A stretch of DNA of 64,000 nt from Streptomyces sp. NBC_00513 (GTDB lineage: Bacteria > Actinomycetota > Actinomycetes > Streptomycetales > Streptomycetaceae). The DNA lies in the NCBI RefSeq assembly GCF_041431415.1, contig NZ_CP107845.1, positions 2,976,001 to 3,040,000 on the forward strand, written 5' to 3'. Shown here piece by piece: positions 37,106 through 46,022 of the stretch. Both the position numbers and the translations under genes were made by a program. Positions within the stretch are counted from its first letter, which is position 1, and the number at the start of each line of letters is the position of its first letter. The notes below the pieces were generated by a model. It ran no database searches. It saw only the letters and a list, made by a program, of their open reading frames with translations, and had not been told where the DNA came from.

Positions 37106-38932
37106 CTACTGACGGGTTGTGGAAAACCTCGCCACCGTCGCGTACTGCTCGCGCACCTCCCGGTAGCGCAGCAGCTCGGCCGCGACGGGCTCCAGCACCC
37201 GGGCCCGCCCGCACCCTGCCGCCGCCTGCCGCAACCGGCGTTCCGCGTCCTGGCCGTACCTGCGGGCCGGGCCCCGGGCGGCGATCGAGCAGGCCCATTC
37301 GACCAGCGGCCCGCCGACGATGCCCGCCGCCATCAGCAGCACCGGCGGCATCAGGTGCGGTGGCAGCACCCCGGCGATCTGCCCGACCAGCCACAGGCCG
37401 CCGTAGATCTGGAGCAGGGTCATCGCGGCCTGGGCCAGCACCGCGACGGGCCACCAGCCGGGGCGCGGCGGTTTGACGTGGGGCACGGCGACCGCCGTGC
37501 CCACGGTCACCGCGATCTCGTCCAGTGCCTCCGGCAGCCGGTCGGCGCCGCGCACCGCGGTCTCGCGGACCGCCTGGGCCCAGGGATCGGGCAGTCCGAT
37601 GACCGCCTCGTCCGCGACCGTCCGTACGGCCTGCTCCACCCGCTGGCGGGCGGTGACCTCCTCCTCGACGGGGAACTCGGTCGCCGTCGGGGTCCGTCCG
37701 ATCGCGGCGAGGGCGGCCAGACCCGCCAGGGAGCGCGGGGCGCGCCGGCTCTCGTACCAGCGCCACAGCCGCAGCCACGGCGTCCCGCAGGCCTTGCCGG
37801 CGTTGCGCCGCCAGGCCCGTTCGGCGGCGAGACCGGCCGCGTACGCGCCGACGGCCTCGGCGAGCCGGTCCTCGAACTCGGCGCGCGCCACCTCCCCGAT
37901 CTCGGGCCCGGGGTGCCCGTCGGCGACGTACAGCGGCCTGAGGCGCAGCGCGGCCCGGTCGACGTCGGCGGAGATCCGCCGGGTGGCCGCGCCCTTCTCC
38001 TGGGTGAACTGTCCGAGCAGCTCGCGCAGTTCCCCGACCCCTTCACCCGTCAGGGCGGAGAGTCCGAGGACGGTCGCCCCGGGTTCGCCGTGTTCCCCCA
38101 GGGCGATCCCGTCGTCGTCCAGCAGTCGTCGCAGGTCGTCGAGGACGAGGTCGGCCGACTCGCCGGGCAGCCGGTCCACCTGGTTCAGCACGACGAACGT
38201 CACCTCGGCGTGCCCGGCCAGCGGGCGCAGGTACTTCTCGTGGAGGACGGCGTCGGCGTACTTCTCCGGGTCCACCACCCACACCACCGCGTCGACCAGC
38301 GCCAGCACCCGGTCCACGTGGTCCCGGTGGGCGCCGACGGCCGAGTCCAGGTCCGGCAGGTCCACGAGGACCATCCCCCGCAGCGCCTCGGCCTCCGAGG
38401 TCTCACGCGGCCTGCGTCGCAGCCGGCCGGGGATCTCCAGCCGGTCCAGCAGGCCCGCCGCGCCGTCCGACCAACTGCACGCGATCGGCGCCGCCGTGGT
38501 CGGCCGGCGCAGACCCGTCTCGGAGATCTGCACCCCGGCGAGTGAATTGAAGAGGGTGGACTTGCCGCTTCCGGTGGCGCCGGCGATAGCGACGACCGTG
38601 TGCTGGGCCGAGAGCCCGCGCCGCGCCGCAGCCTCGTCGAGGATCCTGCCGGCTTCGACGAGGGTCTTGCCGTCGAGGATCCGGGTCCTGGACAGTCCGA
38701 TGAGCTGGCGCAGTGCTTCGAGTCGGGTGCGCAGGGCCCGCGCCTCGGGGCTGAGCGGGGGCGCGGGCACCTTGCCGCCGTCGCTGCCGGCGCCGGAGAC
38801 GGCCCGTACGAGCGCGTCGTCGCCCTCCTCGTTGTCGATCCCGGGCCAGTCGTCGTCGGCGACCCGGGGGCGCGAGCGCGCGATGAGTCCGTCGTCCCAG
38901 CGGTCGTCGGTGCGGTCGGTCAAGGCGGTCAC
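37106..38932 (-). CDS. dynB: Dynamin-like GTPase DynB (membrane-associated)
   Basis: A 608-residue GTPase. A charged N-terminal region (1-75) is followed by a G domain (about 110-310): P-loop GATGSGKSTLFNS, switch region LVDLPDLDSAVGAHRDH, and the base-recognition motif VLNQVDRL. A helical stalk follows, then two membrane segments (about 485-540, VAVLAQAAMTLLQIYGGLWL and MPPVLLMAAGIVGGPLVEW). Streptomyces DynA/DynB are encoded together and stabilise FtsZ rings during sporulation septation; DynB carries the membrane helices. It starts 4 bp after dynA. Family placement is firm; the symbol rests on topology and pairing. Confidence 0.82.
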   Translation of the reverse strand: MTALTDRTDDRWDDGLIARSRPRVADDDWPGIDNEEGDDALVRAVSGAGSDGGKVPAPPLSPEARALRTRLEALRQLIGLSRTRILDGKTLVEAGRILDEAAARRGLSAQHTVVAIAGATGSGKSTLFNSLAGVQISETGLRRPTTAAPIACSWSDGAAGLLDRLEIPGRLRRRPRETSEAEALRGMVLVDLPDLDSAVGAHRDHVDRVLALVDAVVWVVDPEKYADAVLHEKYLRPLAGHAEVTFVVLNQVDRLPGESADLVLDDLRRLLDDDGIALGEHGEPGATVLGLSALTGEGVGELRELLGQFTQEKGAATRRISADVDRAALRLRPLYVADGHPGPEIGEVARAEFEDRLAEAVGAYAAGLAAERAWRRNAGKACGTPWLRLWRWYESRRAPRSLAGLAALAAIGRTPTATEFPVEEEVTARQRVEQAVRTVADEAVIGLPDPWAQAVRETAVRGADRLPEALDEIAVTVGTAVAVPHVKPPRPGWWPVAVLAQAAMTLLQIYGGLWLVGQIAGVLPPHLMPPVLLMAAGIVGGPLVEWACSIAARGPARRYGQDAERRLRQAAAGCGRARVLEPVAAELLRYREVREQYATVARFSTTRQ

Positions 38933-38936
38933 CGTG

Positions 38937-40550
38937 TCACCTCTCCTTCTGCAGTACGGACAACGCGGCGATCAGCTCGGCCTGTGGTTCCGGGGTCACT
39001 TCGAGGGCTTCCAGGGGGGCGAGGCGGCGGTCGCGTTCGGCACGCAACACCTGGTCCAGGTGTTCGCCGACCAGTTCGCCGCCGCGGTCCCGCAGCCGTA
39101 CGGCGGCCTGTACGCCGATCCGCTCGGCGAGCTTCTCGCCCGCCGGGCGGGCCCGCTTGCCGCCGAGGAGGGCGGCGACCAACAGGGCCGCGACGCCGTC
39201 GGGGTCGGGCGCGGGCTGCTTGTCGAGCCGTGCGACCTCCTCCTCGGCGAGTTCCTCCAGGACGCGCCGCCAGCGCCGTACGGCCATGCCGATACGTTCC
39301 GCCGCCTCACGGTCGGGCGCCGGCAGCGAGACCGCGCCTGCCGCCGGTTCGCGCCGCCAGGCCTCCGCGATCCGCTCGTCGGCGGCGGCCACGGCGCACT
39401 GGAGCAGCGCGGCGAGCGACTCGGCGAGGGAGTCGAGAAGTTCGTCCGCGCTGGTGTCGAGGGGGTAGCCGCGCCATCTGGTCAGCGCGTCGCCGGCCAG
39501 GACCGCGCCCTTGTCGAGCCGGTTGCGCACCCGCTTGCCCTCGCGGCGGTACGCGTCCGTGACGGCCGATGTCAGCCGTACGGCGGCGGCGTGCTGGGCG
39601 GCCACCGCGGAGGCGAGTTCCGGCATCCGGCGGTTGAGGGAGTCCAGCGCGCCCAGCGCGGTCCGCCCGACGGCGTACTGCCGGGCGGCGGGGTCCTGGG
39701 CGTGGTGGCTGAGCCACGCGAAGAGCGGCGCGACGGCGCTGGCCGGCAGCAACCCGCCCCCGCCGGTGGACTCGGGCAGCTCGGGCACCGTGAACCGGGG
39801 CACGTCGCCGAGCCCGGCCCGGGTGAGCAGGGCCCCGTACTGCCGGGAGACGTCGGCGAGCACCTGGTGCGGTACCCGGTCGAGCACCGTGACCAGGGTG
39901 GCCTTGTACTGCTTGGCGGTGCGCAGCAGGTGCCAGGGGACGGCGTCGGCGTACCGCGAGGCGGTGGTGACCATCACCCAGACGTCCGCGGCGCAGATGA
40001 GGTCGGAGGCGAGGGTGCGGTTCTCGACGACGAGGGAGTCGATGTCGGGGGCGTCGAGGATGGCGAGCCCGCGCGGCAGGTTCGAGACGGTCTCGATCCT
40101 CAGTTCGCGGGTGGCATGGGTGTTCCCGCGGGGGGGCTTCCTGGTCGCGGGAGGGGACTCGTCCTCCTCGTGGGGCACCCAGACCCGGATCAGATCGGGC
40201 AGGACGCGCATACCGGCGAACCAGTGATGATCATCCGGATGGCAGACAAGCACCGGGGTTCGTGTCGTGGGACGCAACACCCCGGCTTCGCTGACCTGCC
40301 TCCCCACGAGGGAGTTGACGAGGGTGGACTTGCCGGCCCCGGTGGACCCGCCGACGACGGCGAGCAGCGGCGCCTCCGGCGCCTTCAGCCGGGGAACGAG
40401 GTAGTCGTCGAGCTGCGCGAGCAGCTCGGCTCTGGTCTGGCGGGCGCGCGGAGCGCCGGGCAGGGGCAGCGGCAGACGCACGGACGCCACCCGGTCGCGC
40501 AGGGCGGACAGGGCATCGAGCAGCTGAGGCCGAACATCCAAGGTCACCAC
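38937..40550 (-). CDS. dynA: Dynamin-like GTPase DynA
   Basis: A 537-residue GTPase. The G domain spans about 60-260: P-loop [19 protein letters not shown], switch [20 protein letters not shown], and [15 protein letters not shown]. The rest is a long alpha-helical region typical of a dynamin stalk, with no membrane helices. It is the first gene of the dynA-dynB operon; the two proteins act together at sporulation septa in Streptomyces. Two adjacent GTG codons (40550, 40547) could start translation. A TATAAG hexamer about 37 bp upstream on this strand may be its -10 box. Confidence 0.82.
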   Translation of the reverse strand: MVTLDVRPQLLDALSALRDRVASVRLPLPLPGAPRARQTRAELLAQLDDYLVPRLKAPEAPLLAVVGGSTGAGKSTLVNSLVGRQVSEAGVLRPTTRTPVLVCHPDDHHWFAGMRVLPDLIRVWVPHEEDESPPATRKPPRGNTHATRELRIETVSNLPRGLAILDAPDIDSLVVENRTLASDLICAADVWVMVTTASRYADAVPWHLLRTAKQYKATLVTVLDRVPHQVLADVSRQYGALLTRAGLGDVPRFTVPELPESTGGGGLLPASAVAPLFAWLSHHAQDPAARQYAVGRTALGALDSLNRRMPELASAVAAQHAAAVRLTSAVTDAYRREGKRVRNRLDKGAVLAGDALTRWRGYPLDTSADELLDSLAESLAALLQCAVAAADERIAEAWRREPAAGAVSLPAPDREAAERIGMAVRRWRRVLEELAEEEVARLDKQPAPDPDGVAALLVAALLGGKRARPAGEKLAERIGVQAAVRLRDRGGELVGEHLDQVLRAERDRRLAPLEALEVTPEPQAELIAALSVLQKER

Positions 40551-40874
40551 ATGCGAAGAATGCCCAATTTAGGACCATTTTTGAAGCTTATACGCCCTCT
40601 GCGCGCCGACCGCCACCCCGGAGAGACATCCCGGGACACGGCGGACGAGCGGGACGCAGGCATAACGAGTGCACAACACCCGGGGCGTCGCGGCGCAAAA
40701 GCGGTGCGAAAATCGCACCTGCCTGCGATTATCGGGACCGCTTCACCGAACCTCCACATCGTGGCACGCGGGTGAAGCAACCGGGACAAGGTGACTGGAG
40801 CCCTATCCTTGACCCGGCAAGGCCCACCGTCCCACCCACACCTTGGGCCTCCAGGCCACCACGGCCACCTTTCG
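40551..40874. other. Intergenic region between dynA and the tRNA gene
   Basis: A 324-bp divergent gap, locally AT-richer near dynA. On the minus strand TATAAG lies at 40592-40587, a plausible dynA -10 box. TTGACC at 40809-40814 may be a -35 for the tRNA, but no clear -10 follows. No gene or strong palindrome is visible. Confidence 0.6.
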
Positions 40875-40950
40875 GCCCCCGTAGCTCAGTGGATAGAGCA
40901 GGTGCCTTCTAAGCACTTGGCCGCAGGTTCGAGTCCTGCCGGGGGCACCA
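40875..40950 (+). tRNA. tRNA-Arg (anticodon UCU)
   Basis: A 76-nt cloverleaf folds by eye: acceptor GCCCCCG/CGGGGGC, D arm GCTC/GAGC, anticodon arm GGTGC/GCACT around loop CTTCTAA (anticodon TCT), and T arm GCAGG/CCTGC with TTCGAGT. The 3' CCA is encoded. It reads AGA, a rare codon in high-GC genomes. Confidence 0.95.
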
Positions 40951-40965
40951 CTTCTCCACCCCTCG

Positions 40966-40989
40966 AAGCCCTCCCGCACGGGAGGGCTT
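40966..40989 (+). terminator. Terminator after tRNA-Arg
   Basis: A 10-bp stem (AAGCCCTCCC with its complement) and a 4-nt loop begin 15 bp after the tRNA, ending in TTTCGT. It fits an intrinsic terminator. The 233 bp from here to the next gene show nothing else. Confidence 0.88.
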
Positions 40990-41222
40990 TCGTGCAGGTC
41001 AGGGGCACATTGGCCGGTACGCCGTCGGGCGCTTCTCCCCGTCGCCCGGTGTTGAACGCCCCCTCGCGGAGAGCCGTTCGAACCCCGCACGGCCGGGAAC
41101 GCTCGGGGGAGGTCCTCGGCGGCGCGCCGGTCGCGGCGGCCATCGCGCTCGCGATCGTGTCGCGGTCATCGCCCGAGGCTCCGTCCCGACCCGTCACGAT
41201 TCACCGAATCGGAGCACCGCAC

Positions 41223-41777
41223 ATGCGGAACCACCCCGTCCTCGTCGTCGTCAGCGGGCCGCCCGCCACGGGGAAGAGCACGCTCGCCCGCCTCCTCGGC
41301 CAGGACCTGGGCTGCCCCACGATCATCCGTGACGAGATCAAACAGGGCATGGTCATGAACGCGTCCGACCATCAGGCGGGCGACGACGACCCGTTGAACA
41401 TCCCCACCCTGGAGGCCTTCTTCCAGACCATCACCGTCCTCCTCCGGGCAGGCGTCACCCTTGTCGCCGAGGCCGCCTTCCAGGACCGGCTCTGGCGCCC
41501 CCGCCTGGAACCCCTCATGCCCCTCGCCGACATCCGCGTCGTTCGGTGCACCACGCCCACACCCGGCATCGTCGACCGCATCACCGAACGCGCCCGAACC
41601 GACGACCACCGCGCCGCCCACGCCGACGAGGCACTGCTCGCCGACATCGCCTCCGGTACCTACGACCCCGAGGAATTCGAGGCCATTCGCCTCGACGTAC
41701 CGGCGCTGATCGTCGACACGTCGGACGGGTACGCACCAGGCCTGTGCGAGATCGAGGCATTTCTGGGATTCCCGTAG
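41223..41777 (+). CDS. P-loop kinase-like ATPase
   Basis: A 184-residue soluble protein. The Walker A motif is VVVSGPPATGKSTLARLLG (about 8-26). Further motifs resemble small-molecule or RNA kinases of the zeta-toxin/gluconate-kinase type: IIRDEIKQGM, AGVTLVAEAAFQDRLWRPRL and VRCTTPTPGIVDRITERAR. The substrate is unknown. It stands alone between the tRNA and the exonuclease-TerD gene, and no antitoxin gene accompanies it. Confidence 0.82.
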   Translation: MRNHPVLVVVSGPPATGKSTLARLLGQDLGCPTIIRDEIKQGMVMNASDHQAGDDDPLNIPTLEAFFQTITVLLRAGVTLVAEAAFQDRLWRPRLEPLMPLADIRVVRCTTPTPGIVDRITERARTDDHRAAHADEALLADIASGTYDPEEFEAIRLDVPALIVDTSDGYAPGLCEIEAFLGFP

Positions 41778-41907
41778 AACCGCCCCTCCTCAAGCGGGTC
41801 ACGCCGGCGCGAGGCAACTGGAGCCGGTGGCAGGGAAGTACGTGTACATCTCGACCGTGAACGCGAACGCGCCTCGGCCGGTGGCGGTGGCGGTGCCTAC
41901 AGGAGAT

Positions 41908-41934
41908 CACGGCGACCACGGCGACCACGGCGAC
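41908..41934. repeat. Three tandem 9-bp repeats
   Basis: CACGGCGAC occurs three times without gaps in the intergenic region upstream of the exonuclease-TerD gene. No function is apparent. Confidence 0.85.
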
Positions 41935-42007
41935 CGCAGCGACCCGAGAGGGGACAAATCGGCATTCCGGTTGAAGACGGAATGAATGTCGGATCATTCT
42001 GTCCGTC

Positions 42008-43963
42008 ATGAGCCTCGTCTCCGCCGCCGCCCCCGACGTGTCCGATCCGCACGACTACGCCCTCGACTGGGCGTTGGTGGACGTGGAGACCTCCGGGTTG
42101 ACGCCGCGACAACATCGGGTGCTCTCGGTGGCGGTGGTGACGCTCGCCCCCGACGGCCGACAGACGGGCGAGTTCTCGACCCTGCTCGACCCGGGCTGCG
42201 ACCCCGGACCCGTCCACGTCCACGGACTGACCGCCGAGCGGCTGCGCGGGCAGCCCACCTTCGGGCAGGTCGCGGGGCGGATCGCGGAACTGCTCCAAGG
42301 CCGCGTCCTGGTCGCCCACAACGCCCAGTTCGACTACGACTTCCTGGCGCACGAGTTCGCGCGGGCCGGGGTGCACCTTCCCGTAGCGCGGCGGCTGTGC
42401 ACGCTGGCGCTGAACCGGCGCGTGGACCCGCCGACCCCGGACCTGCGCCTGGGCACGCTGGCCGCCCACTACGGCGTGAAGCAGACCAGGGCGCACGACG
42501 CGCTCGACGACACCCGGGTCCTCGCCGGAATCCTGCGCGCCACCCTGAAGGAGGCGGCCCGGCTGGACCTGTCGCTGCCGCTGGTCCCCTGCCCGCCCCG
42601 GCAGGACCCCCGGTTCGCCCCGAAGGCGCCCAAGGCCCCGTGTGCGTACCGCAACCCCGGGAGGCCGGCCGCGGGCGGTCCCCTGGTCCAGGGCATGAAG
42701 GTCGCCATCACGGGTGACACCGAGACCGCGCGCGTCGACCTCGTGGCGCGGTCCGTCGCCGCTGGCCTGAACGTGATGGGCTCCGTCAGTCGACACACCA
42801 GCGTCCTGGTCACCAACGACACCGCCTCGGGGTCCACCAAGGCCCGGCGGGCGATCACGGAGGGCGTCCCGGTCGTCGACGAACGCGCCTTCCTCCGACT
42901 GCTGGACGACGTACGGCCGGGAACCCCGCACGAGAAGCCGGCCGCCGCGGAACCGGCGGCGACGACGGGCACGGGGACGGCGACGAGGGGGACGGCCGCA
43001 GAACCGGCGACGGGCACGGTGACGGCCGCGATCCCGAATCAGGTGACGCCGGCCGCGCGGCCCGCGCCCGCCGCCGCACCCGCGCCGCCCACACCTCCCG
43101 CCACGCCCCCGCGCCGGGCCGAGACCTCGGCCGGGGTGCGGCCGTTGAGCGGCCGGCGCGTCCTGGTCCTGGGCGGAACGCATCCGGTCTCCTCGCGGGC
43201 CCGGGGCCGCATCGTCGAACTCGGCGGGTCCGCCGCCGTCAATCTCTCCGCGAGCGTCACGGACGTCGTGCTCCTCCCGGGCGCCGAGACCGACCGGCGC
43301 ATGGCCCGGATCACCTCCCTGCTGATCCCGACGCACGACGCGCACTGGCTCACCGCGCCCGGAACGGCCCCCGACGCCACCCGCGATGCCTCACCGGCCG
43401 ACTCCCCCGCCGGCGACGAGCGGGCCCGGTCCCCGCGGGTCCTGCCGCGGGGCGGGGTGATCGACCTTCCCCGTACGGGAACGGAGTTCCGCTGGGACGT
43501 GGGCGCTTCCTGGGCCCAGCAGACGCGTTGCGAGATCGACGTGGTCGCCTTCGTCGTCGACGAGGACGAACAGGTCTCCTGCGACGAGGACTTCGTCTTC
43601 TACGGCGCCCCGGAGAACCCGAACGGATCCGTACGGCTGCTCAGCGACGGGCCGACCGAGCAGACGATCGGCGTCGACCTCGCCGCCATGCCGCCGGCCG
43701 CCCGCCGGGTCGTCGTGTGCGCCGCGATCGACGGCGCGCCCGCCTTCGGCGAGGTCGGCGCCGTCCAGGTCACCGTGGCATCGGGCACGGGCGCGATGCC
43801 CCTGGCGCAGGTCACGGTGGACGCCGCCACGACCGAACGCACCATGGTCCTCGCGGAGATCTACCGCCGTGGCCCGCTGTGGCGCTTCCGCGCCGTCGGC
43901 CAGGGTTACGACCACGGCCTGGCGGCCCTCGCACGGACCTACGGCGTCGACGTCGCCGACTGA
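42008..43963 (+). CDS. DEDDh exonuclease - BRCT - BRCT - TerD fusion protein
   Basis: A 651-residue protein. Residues 20-180 are a DnaQ-type 3'-5' exonuclease with all catalytic parts: DVETSG, VHGLTAERL, LVAHNAQFDYDFL and HDALDDTRVL. About 235-310 is a BRCT domain (MKVAITGDTETARVDLVARS). A Pro/Ala/Thr-rich linker precedes a second BRCT-like domain (about 378-455, GRRVLVLGGTHPVSS). The last 170 residues are a TerD domain with DEDFVFYGAP, VDLAAMPPAARRVVV and GQGYDHGLAALARTYGVDV. TerD domains bind calcium and act in stress responses. This suggests DNA-end processing tied to stress sensing. No ribosome site is clear; an imperfect hairpin (41980-41999) covers that place. Confidence 0.88.
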   Translation: MSLVSAAAPDVSDPHDYALDWALVDVETSGLTPRQHRVLSVAVVTLAPDGRQTGEFSTLLDPGCDPGPVHVHGLTAERLRGQPTFGQVAGRIAELLQGRVLVAHNAQFDYDFLAHEFARAGVHLPVARRLCTLALNRRVDPPTPDLRLGTLAAHYGVKQTRAHDALDDTRVLAGILRATLKEAARLDLSLPLVPCPPRQDPRFAPKAPKAPCAYRNPGRPAAGGPLVQGMKVAITGDTETARVDLVARSVAAGLNVMGSVSRHTSVLVTNDTASGSTKARRAITEGVPVVDERAFLRLLDDVRPGTPHEKPAAAEPAATTGTGTATRGTAAEPATGTVTAAIPNQVTPAARPAPAAAPAPPTPPATPPRRAETSAGVRPLSGRRVLVLGGTHPVSSRARGRIVELGGSAAVNLSASVTDVVLLPGAETDRRMARITSLLIPTHDAHWLTAPGTAPDATRDASPADSPAGDERARSPRVLPRGGVIDLPRTGTEFRWDVGASWAQQTRCEIDVVAFVVDEDEQVSCDEDFVFYGAPENPNGSVRLLSDGPTEQTIGVDLAAMPPAARRVVVCAAIDGAPAFGEVGAVQVTVASGTGAMPLAQVTVDAATTERTMVLAEIYRRGPLWRFRAVGQGYDHGLAALARTYGVDVAD

Positions 43964-43989
43964 GTCCCGACCGCGGGCTGGTTCCGGTC

Positions 43990-44340
43990 CCCGGCACGCG
44001 GCCCCGCGTACCAGCGGTCGAGAAGCGTCTGAGGCGCCGGCTCGACCCGGACGAGGTCCGGAAGATCGACGCGGCCTCCCATCGCGTCGTCGCCATGCTC
44101 GACCGTCCGGCCACCCCCACCTTCCGTTCCCGCGCGTGGCATCCGGGAGGACGACCCCGCCGTCGTCGGGGAGTTCCACGGGCTCTGGGACGAGGAGTCG
44201 CGGCGCGTGACGCCGCGGGACGGGAGCCTCCCGCTCGACTTCGCGTCCGTGCGCGACGCCCTGGAGCCGGTGGTCTCCGGAACGCGCTTCGCCATGGACC
44301 ACTACCGCAGCACGGATCGCCTCGACTACGACTGCGGGCA
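43990..44340 (+). pseudogene. Possible frameshifted gene remnant
   Basis: Two coding-like pieces in different frames are joined near 44120-44140: AVEKRLRRRLDPDEVRKIDA in one, then EDDPAVVGEFHGLWDEESRR and DYDCGHRGSR in the next. Together they read like one small helical protein with a frameshift. It has no convincing start. The family is not recognised, so this could also be chance. Confidence 0.35.
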
Positions 44341-44354
44341 TCGGGGCTCGCGGC

Positions 44355-44819
44355 TCAGGGGCCGGGGCTCCGGGGTGACTGGGGGCTCCCGGGGGTCTCG
44401 GGGTTCCGGCGGTCCTCGGCGGCGTCGCGGTCCGCGCGCCACGTCGCGACCTCGGCCTCGATGTCGAAGGTGCCCAGGTTGAGGGGCGGCCCGGGCGGGG
44501 GCATGCGCAGGGCCTTGCCGATCTTCTGGTTGATCACCGTGAGGATGTCCCGCACCTGTCGTTCGGACCGTGCCGCCCGGACCGCCTCCTTCGCGTCCTC
44601 GGCCTCCTTGCGCAGCGCGAGCGAGGGGGGAAGCGGGGAGAAGCCCTCGCGGTGCAGCTTGCCCTTGATCCACCAGAGTTCGTCGTAGGGGGCGTCGAGC
44701 GAGGCCAGCGGCTTGCCGTAGCCCGGCAGGTTCTCGAATTCGCCCCGCTCGGCGGCCTCCCGGATCTGCCGGTCCACCCAGGTCTCGATGCTGACGCCCG
44801 TCGGCTTGCGCTCGGTCAC
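44355..44819 (-). CDS. DUF1992 (DnaJ-C28-like) family protein
   Basis: A 154-residue cytoplasmic protein starting at GTG 44819 with GAGGAGGAA upstream. Residues 8-75 match the conserved DUF1992 core: SIETWVDRQIREAAERGEF, NLPGYGKPL and DELWWIKGKLHREG. The tail is Pro/Ser-rich (PETPGSPQSPRSPGP). The family is related to DNAJC28; its function in bacteria is unknown. Confidence 0.88.
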   Translation of the reverse strand: MTERKPTGVSIETWVDRQIREAAERGEFENLPGYGKPLASLDAPYDELWWIKGKLHREGFSPLPPSLALRKEAEDAKEAVRAARSERQVRDILTVINQKIGKALRMPPPGPPLNLGTFDIEAEVATWRADRDAAEDRRNPETPGSPQSPRSPGP

Positions 44820-45043
44820 GGTTCCTCCTCGGACACGAGGACCCTCGCCCGCGGGGATCCCTGTACGACGAACTGCTCCTGCCATCCAGCCTAGGCGGTC
44901 GCTTCAGGATTGTGTCGGGGCGGGCTTCGTGCCTGGTGAGGGCGGTCGAGCCGCTCTCAGGTATGAGGCCTTGTCAGACTTCCGGCAGACTCCCGGTTCG
45001 TCCTGGGGAGGGACGCGCGCGACGCCTCCCGACCGGAACACTC

Positions 45044-45577
45044 ATGACTATGAAACGCCGCCCTCTCGTCATCGCCGCCGCCACCGTGGGAGCCCTCGCC
45101 ACTGCCGCTTTCGCGCTGCCGAACCTCCCGCCCAACCCGGTCACCGACACCCTCAACGACCGCGTGTTCAAGGAGAAGAGCAAGCGCTTCGCCACCGTGG
45201 CGGACGCGCCGACCCGAGGGGGGCGGACGTTCTCGCTGCCCGGCTGGATACCGAAGGACGCCACCGACATACGCATACAGGCGCGCACCAGCGGTGAGGC
45301 CCGGCTGATCCGGTTCACGCTGGGCGAGACCCCGCTGGACGGCCCGCAGTGCACCACGGGCACCCCCAAGGCCGTGCGCAGCCCTCATCTGGGTGCCCGG
45401 TGGTGGCCGGGCGACACCCGCCGGGACGAGCGCACCGAGTGCCGGGGCGTGCACCAGTACCAGGTCGCGGTGCGCGGCAAGAAGGTCTACGCCTGGACCG
45501 ACGGGACCCGCTCACCCGGTGTCGAGTCGCGGGACGGCGCCCCGGCAACCGTCCACGCGGTGCGGGTCGGCGGCTGA
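45044..45577 (+). CDS. Secreted protein of unknown function
   Basis: A 177-residue protein with a signal peptide (MTMKRRPLVIAAATVGALAT, cut near FALPNLP). The mature part is beta-rich with conserved-looking features: FSLPGWIPKDATDIRIQART, two cysteines (QCTTG, ECRG) that may form a disulfide, and VYAWTDGTRSPGVESRDG near the end. The composition suggests an extracellular or cell-surface binding domain. I do not recognise the family. ATG 45050 is an alternative start. Confidence 0.82.
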   Translation: MTMKRRPLVIAAATVGALATAAFALPNLPPNPVTDTLNDRVFKEKSKRFATVADAPTRGGRTFSLPGWIPKDATDIRIQARTSGEARLIRFTLGETPLDGPQCTTGTPKAVRSPHLGARWWPGDTRRDERTECRGVHQYQVAVRGKKVYAWTDGTRSPGVESRDGAPATVHAVRVGG

Positions 45578-45615
45578 CGGCGGGGGCGTACACGGTTCGC
45601 CGCGTACCGCGTGCC

Positions 45616-45701
45616 GCCCTGCCGCGTACCGTCTGACGCCCTGCTGCCCTGCCGCGTACCGTCTATCGCCCTGCTGCCCTGCTGCCCTGCCGCGTACCGT
45701 C
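45616..45701. repeat. Three dispersed copies of an 18-bp repeat
   Basis: GCCCTGCCGCGTACCGTC occurs at 45616, 45646 and 45684, with shorter CTGCTGCC spacers between, in the gap between two convergent genes. It looks like an expanded low-complexity tract. Confidence 0.85.
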
Positions 45702-45734
45702 GTCGCCCTGCCGCCCGGCGCCCGGCGCCCGCCG

Positions 45735-46022
45735 TCAAGTGCCGTGGACGGTGGTGAGCTCGGTGAGGCCGGAGATCGTCAGGACGGGTTCCAGGAGGGG
45801 GCCGGCGATGAGCTCGATGCGGTCGGCGTGTGGGAAGAGCACGCTGAGACCGGCGCTGTCGAGGTATTCGACCCCGGTGAGGTCGAGGACCAGGGGGCCG
45901 TCCGTGCCCGCGAGGGCGGCGGCCAGTTCCCTGGTGTTGCTCATGTCGATCTCGCCGACGGCGGTCAGCAGCGCGGTGCCGTCGGGCCGCCGTCCGGGGG
46001 TGAGGGTCAGGGGGGTGGTCAT
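45735..46022 (-). CDS. STAS-domain anti-anti-sigma factor
   Basis: A 95-residue single STAS domain of the SpoIIAA/RsbV type. The loop [10 protein letters not shown] carries the phosphorylatable Ser56. Unphosphorylated, it would bind a partner anti-sigma kinase and free a sigma factor. It overlaps the end of the large hub gene (ATGA), whose C-terminal RsbW-like kinase and PP2C domains are the obvious enzymes to phosphorylate and dephosphorylate it. Confidence 0.9.
   Translation of the reverse strand: MTTPLTLTPGRRPDGTALLTAVGEIDMSNTRELAAALAGTDGPLVLDLTGVEYLDSAGLSVLFPHADRIELIAGPLLEPVLTISGLTELTTVHGT

Noticed and set aside
40875..40950. tRNA-Arg as an attachment site of an integrated element
   Set aside because: No integrase, no repeat of the tRNA 3' end within the window, and normal composition on both sides.
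41223..41777. P-loop protein as a zeta toxin
   Set aside because: No antitoxin gene is adjacent and the motifs fit other small kinases equally well.
45616..45701. Repeats as a CRISPR array
   Set aside because: Only three 18-bp copies with short, unequal, low-complexity spacers and no cas genes.
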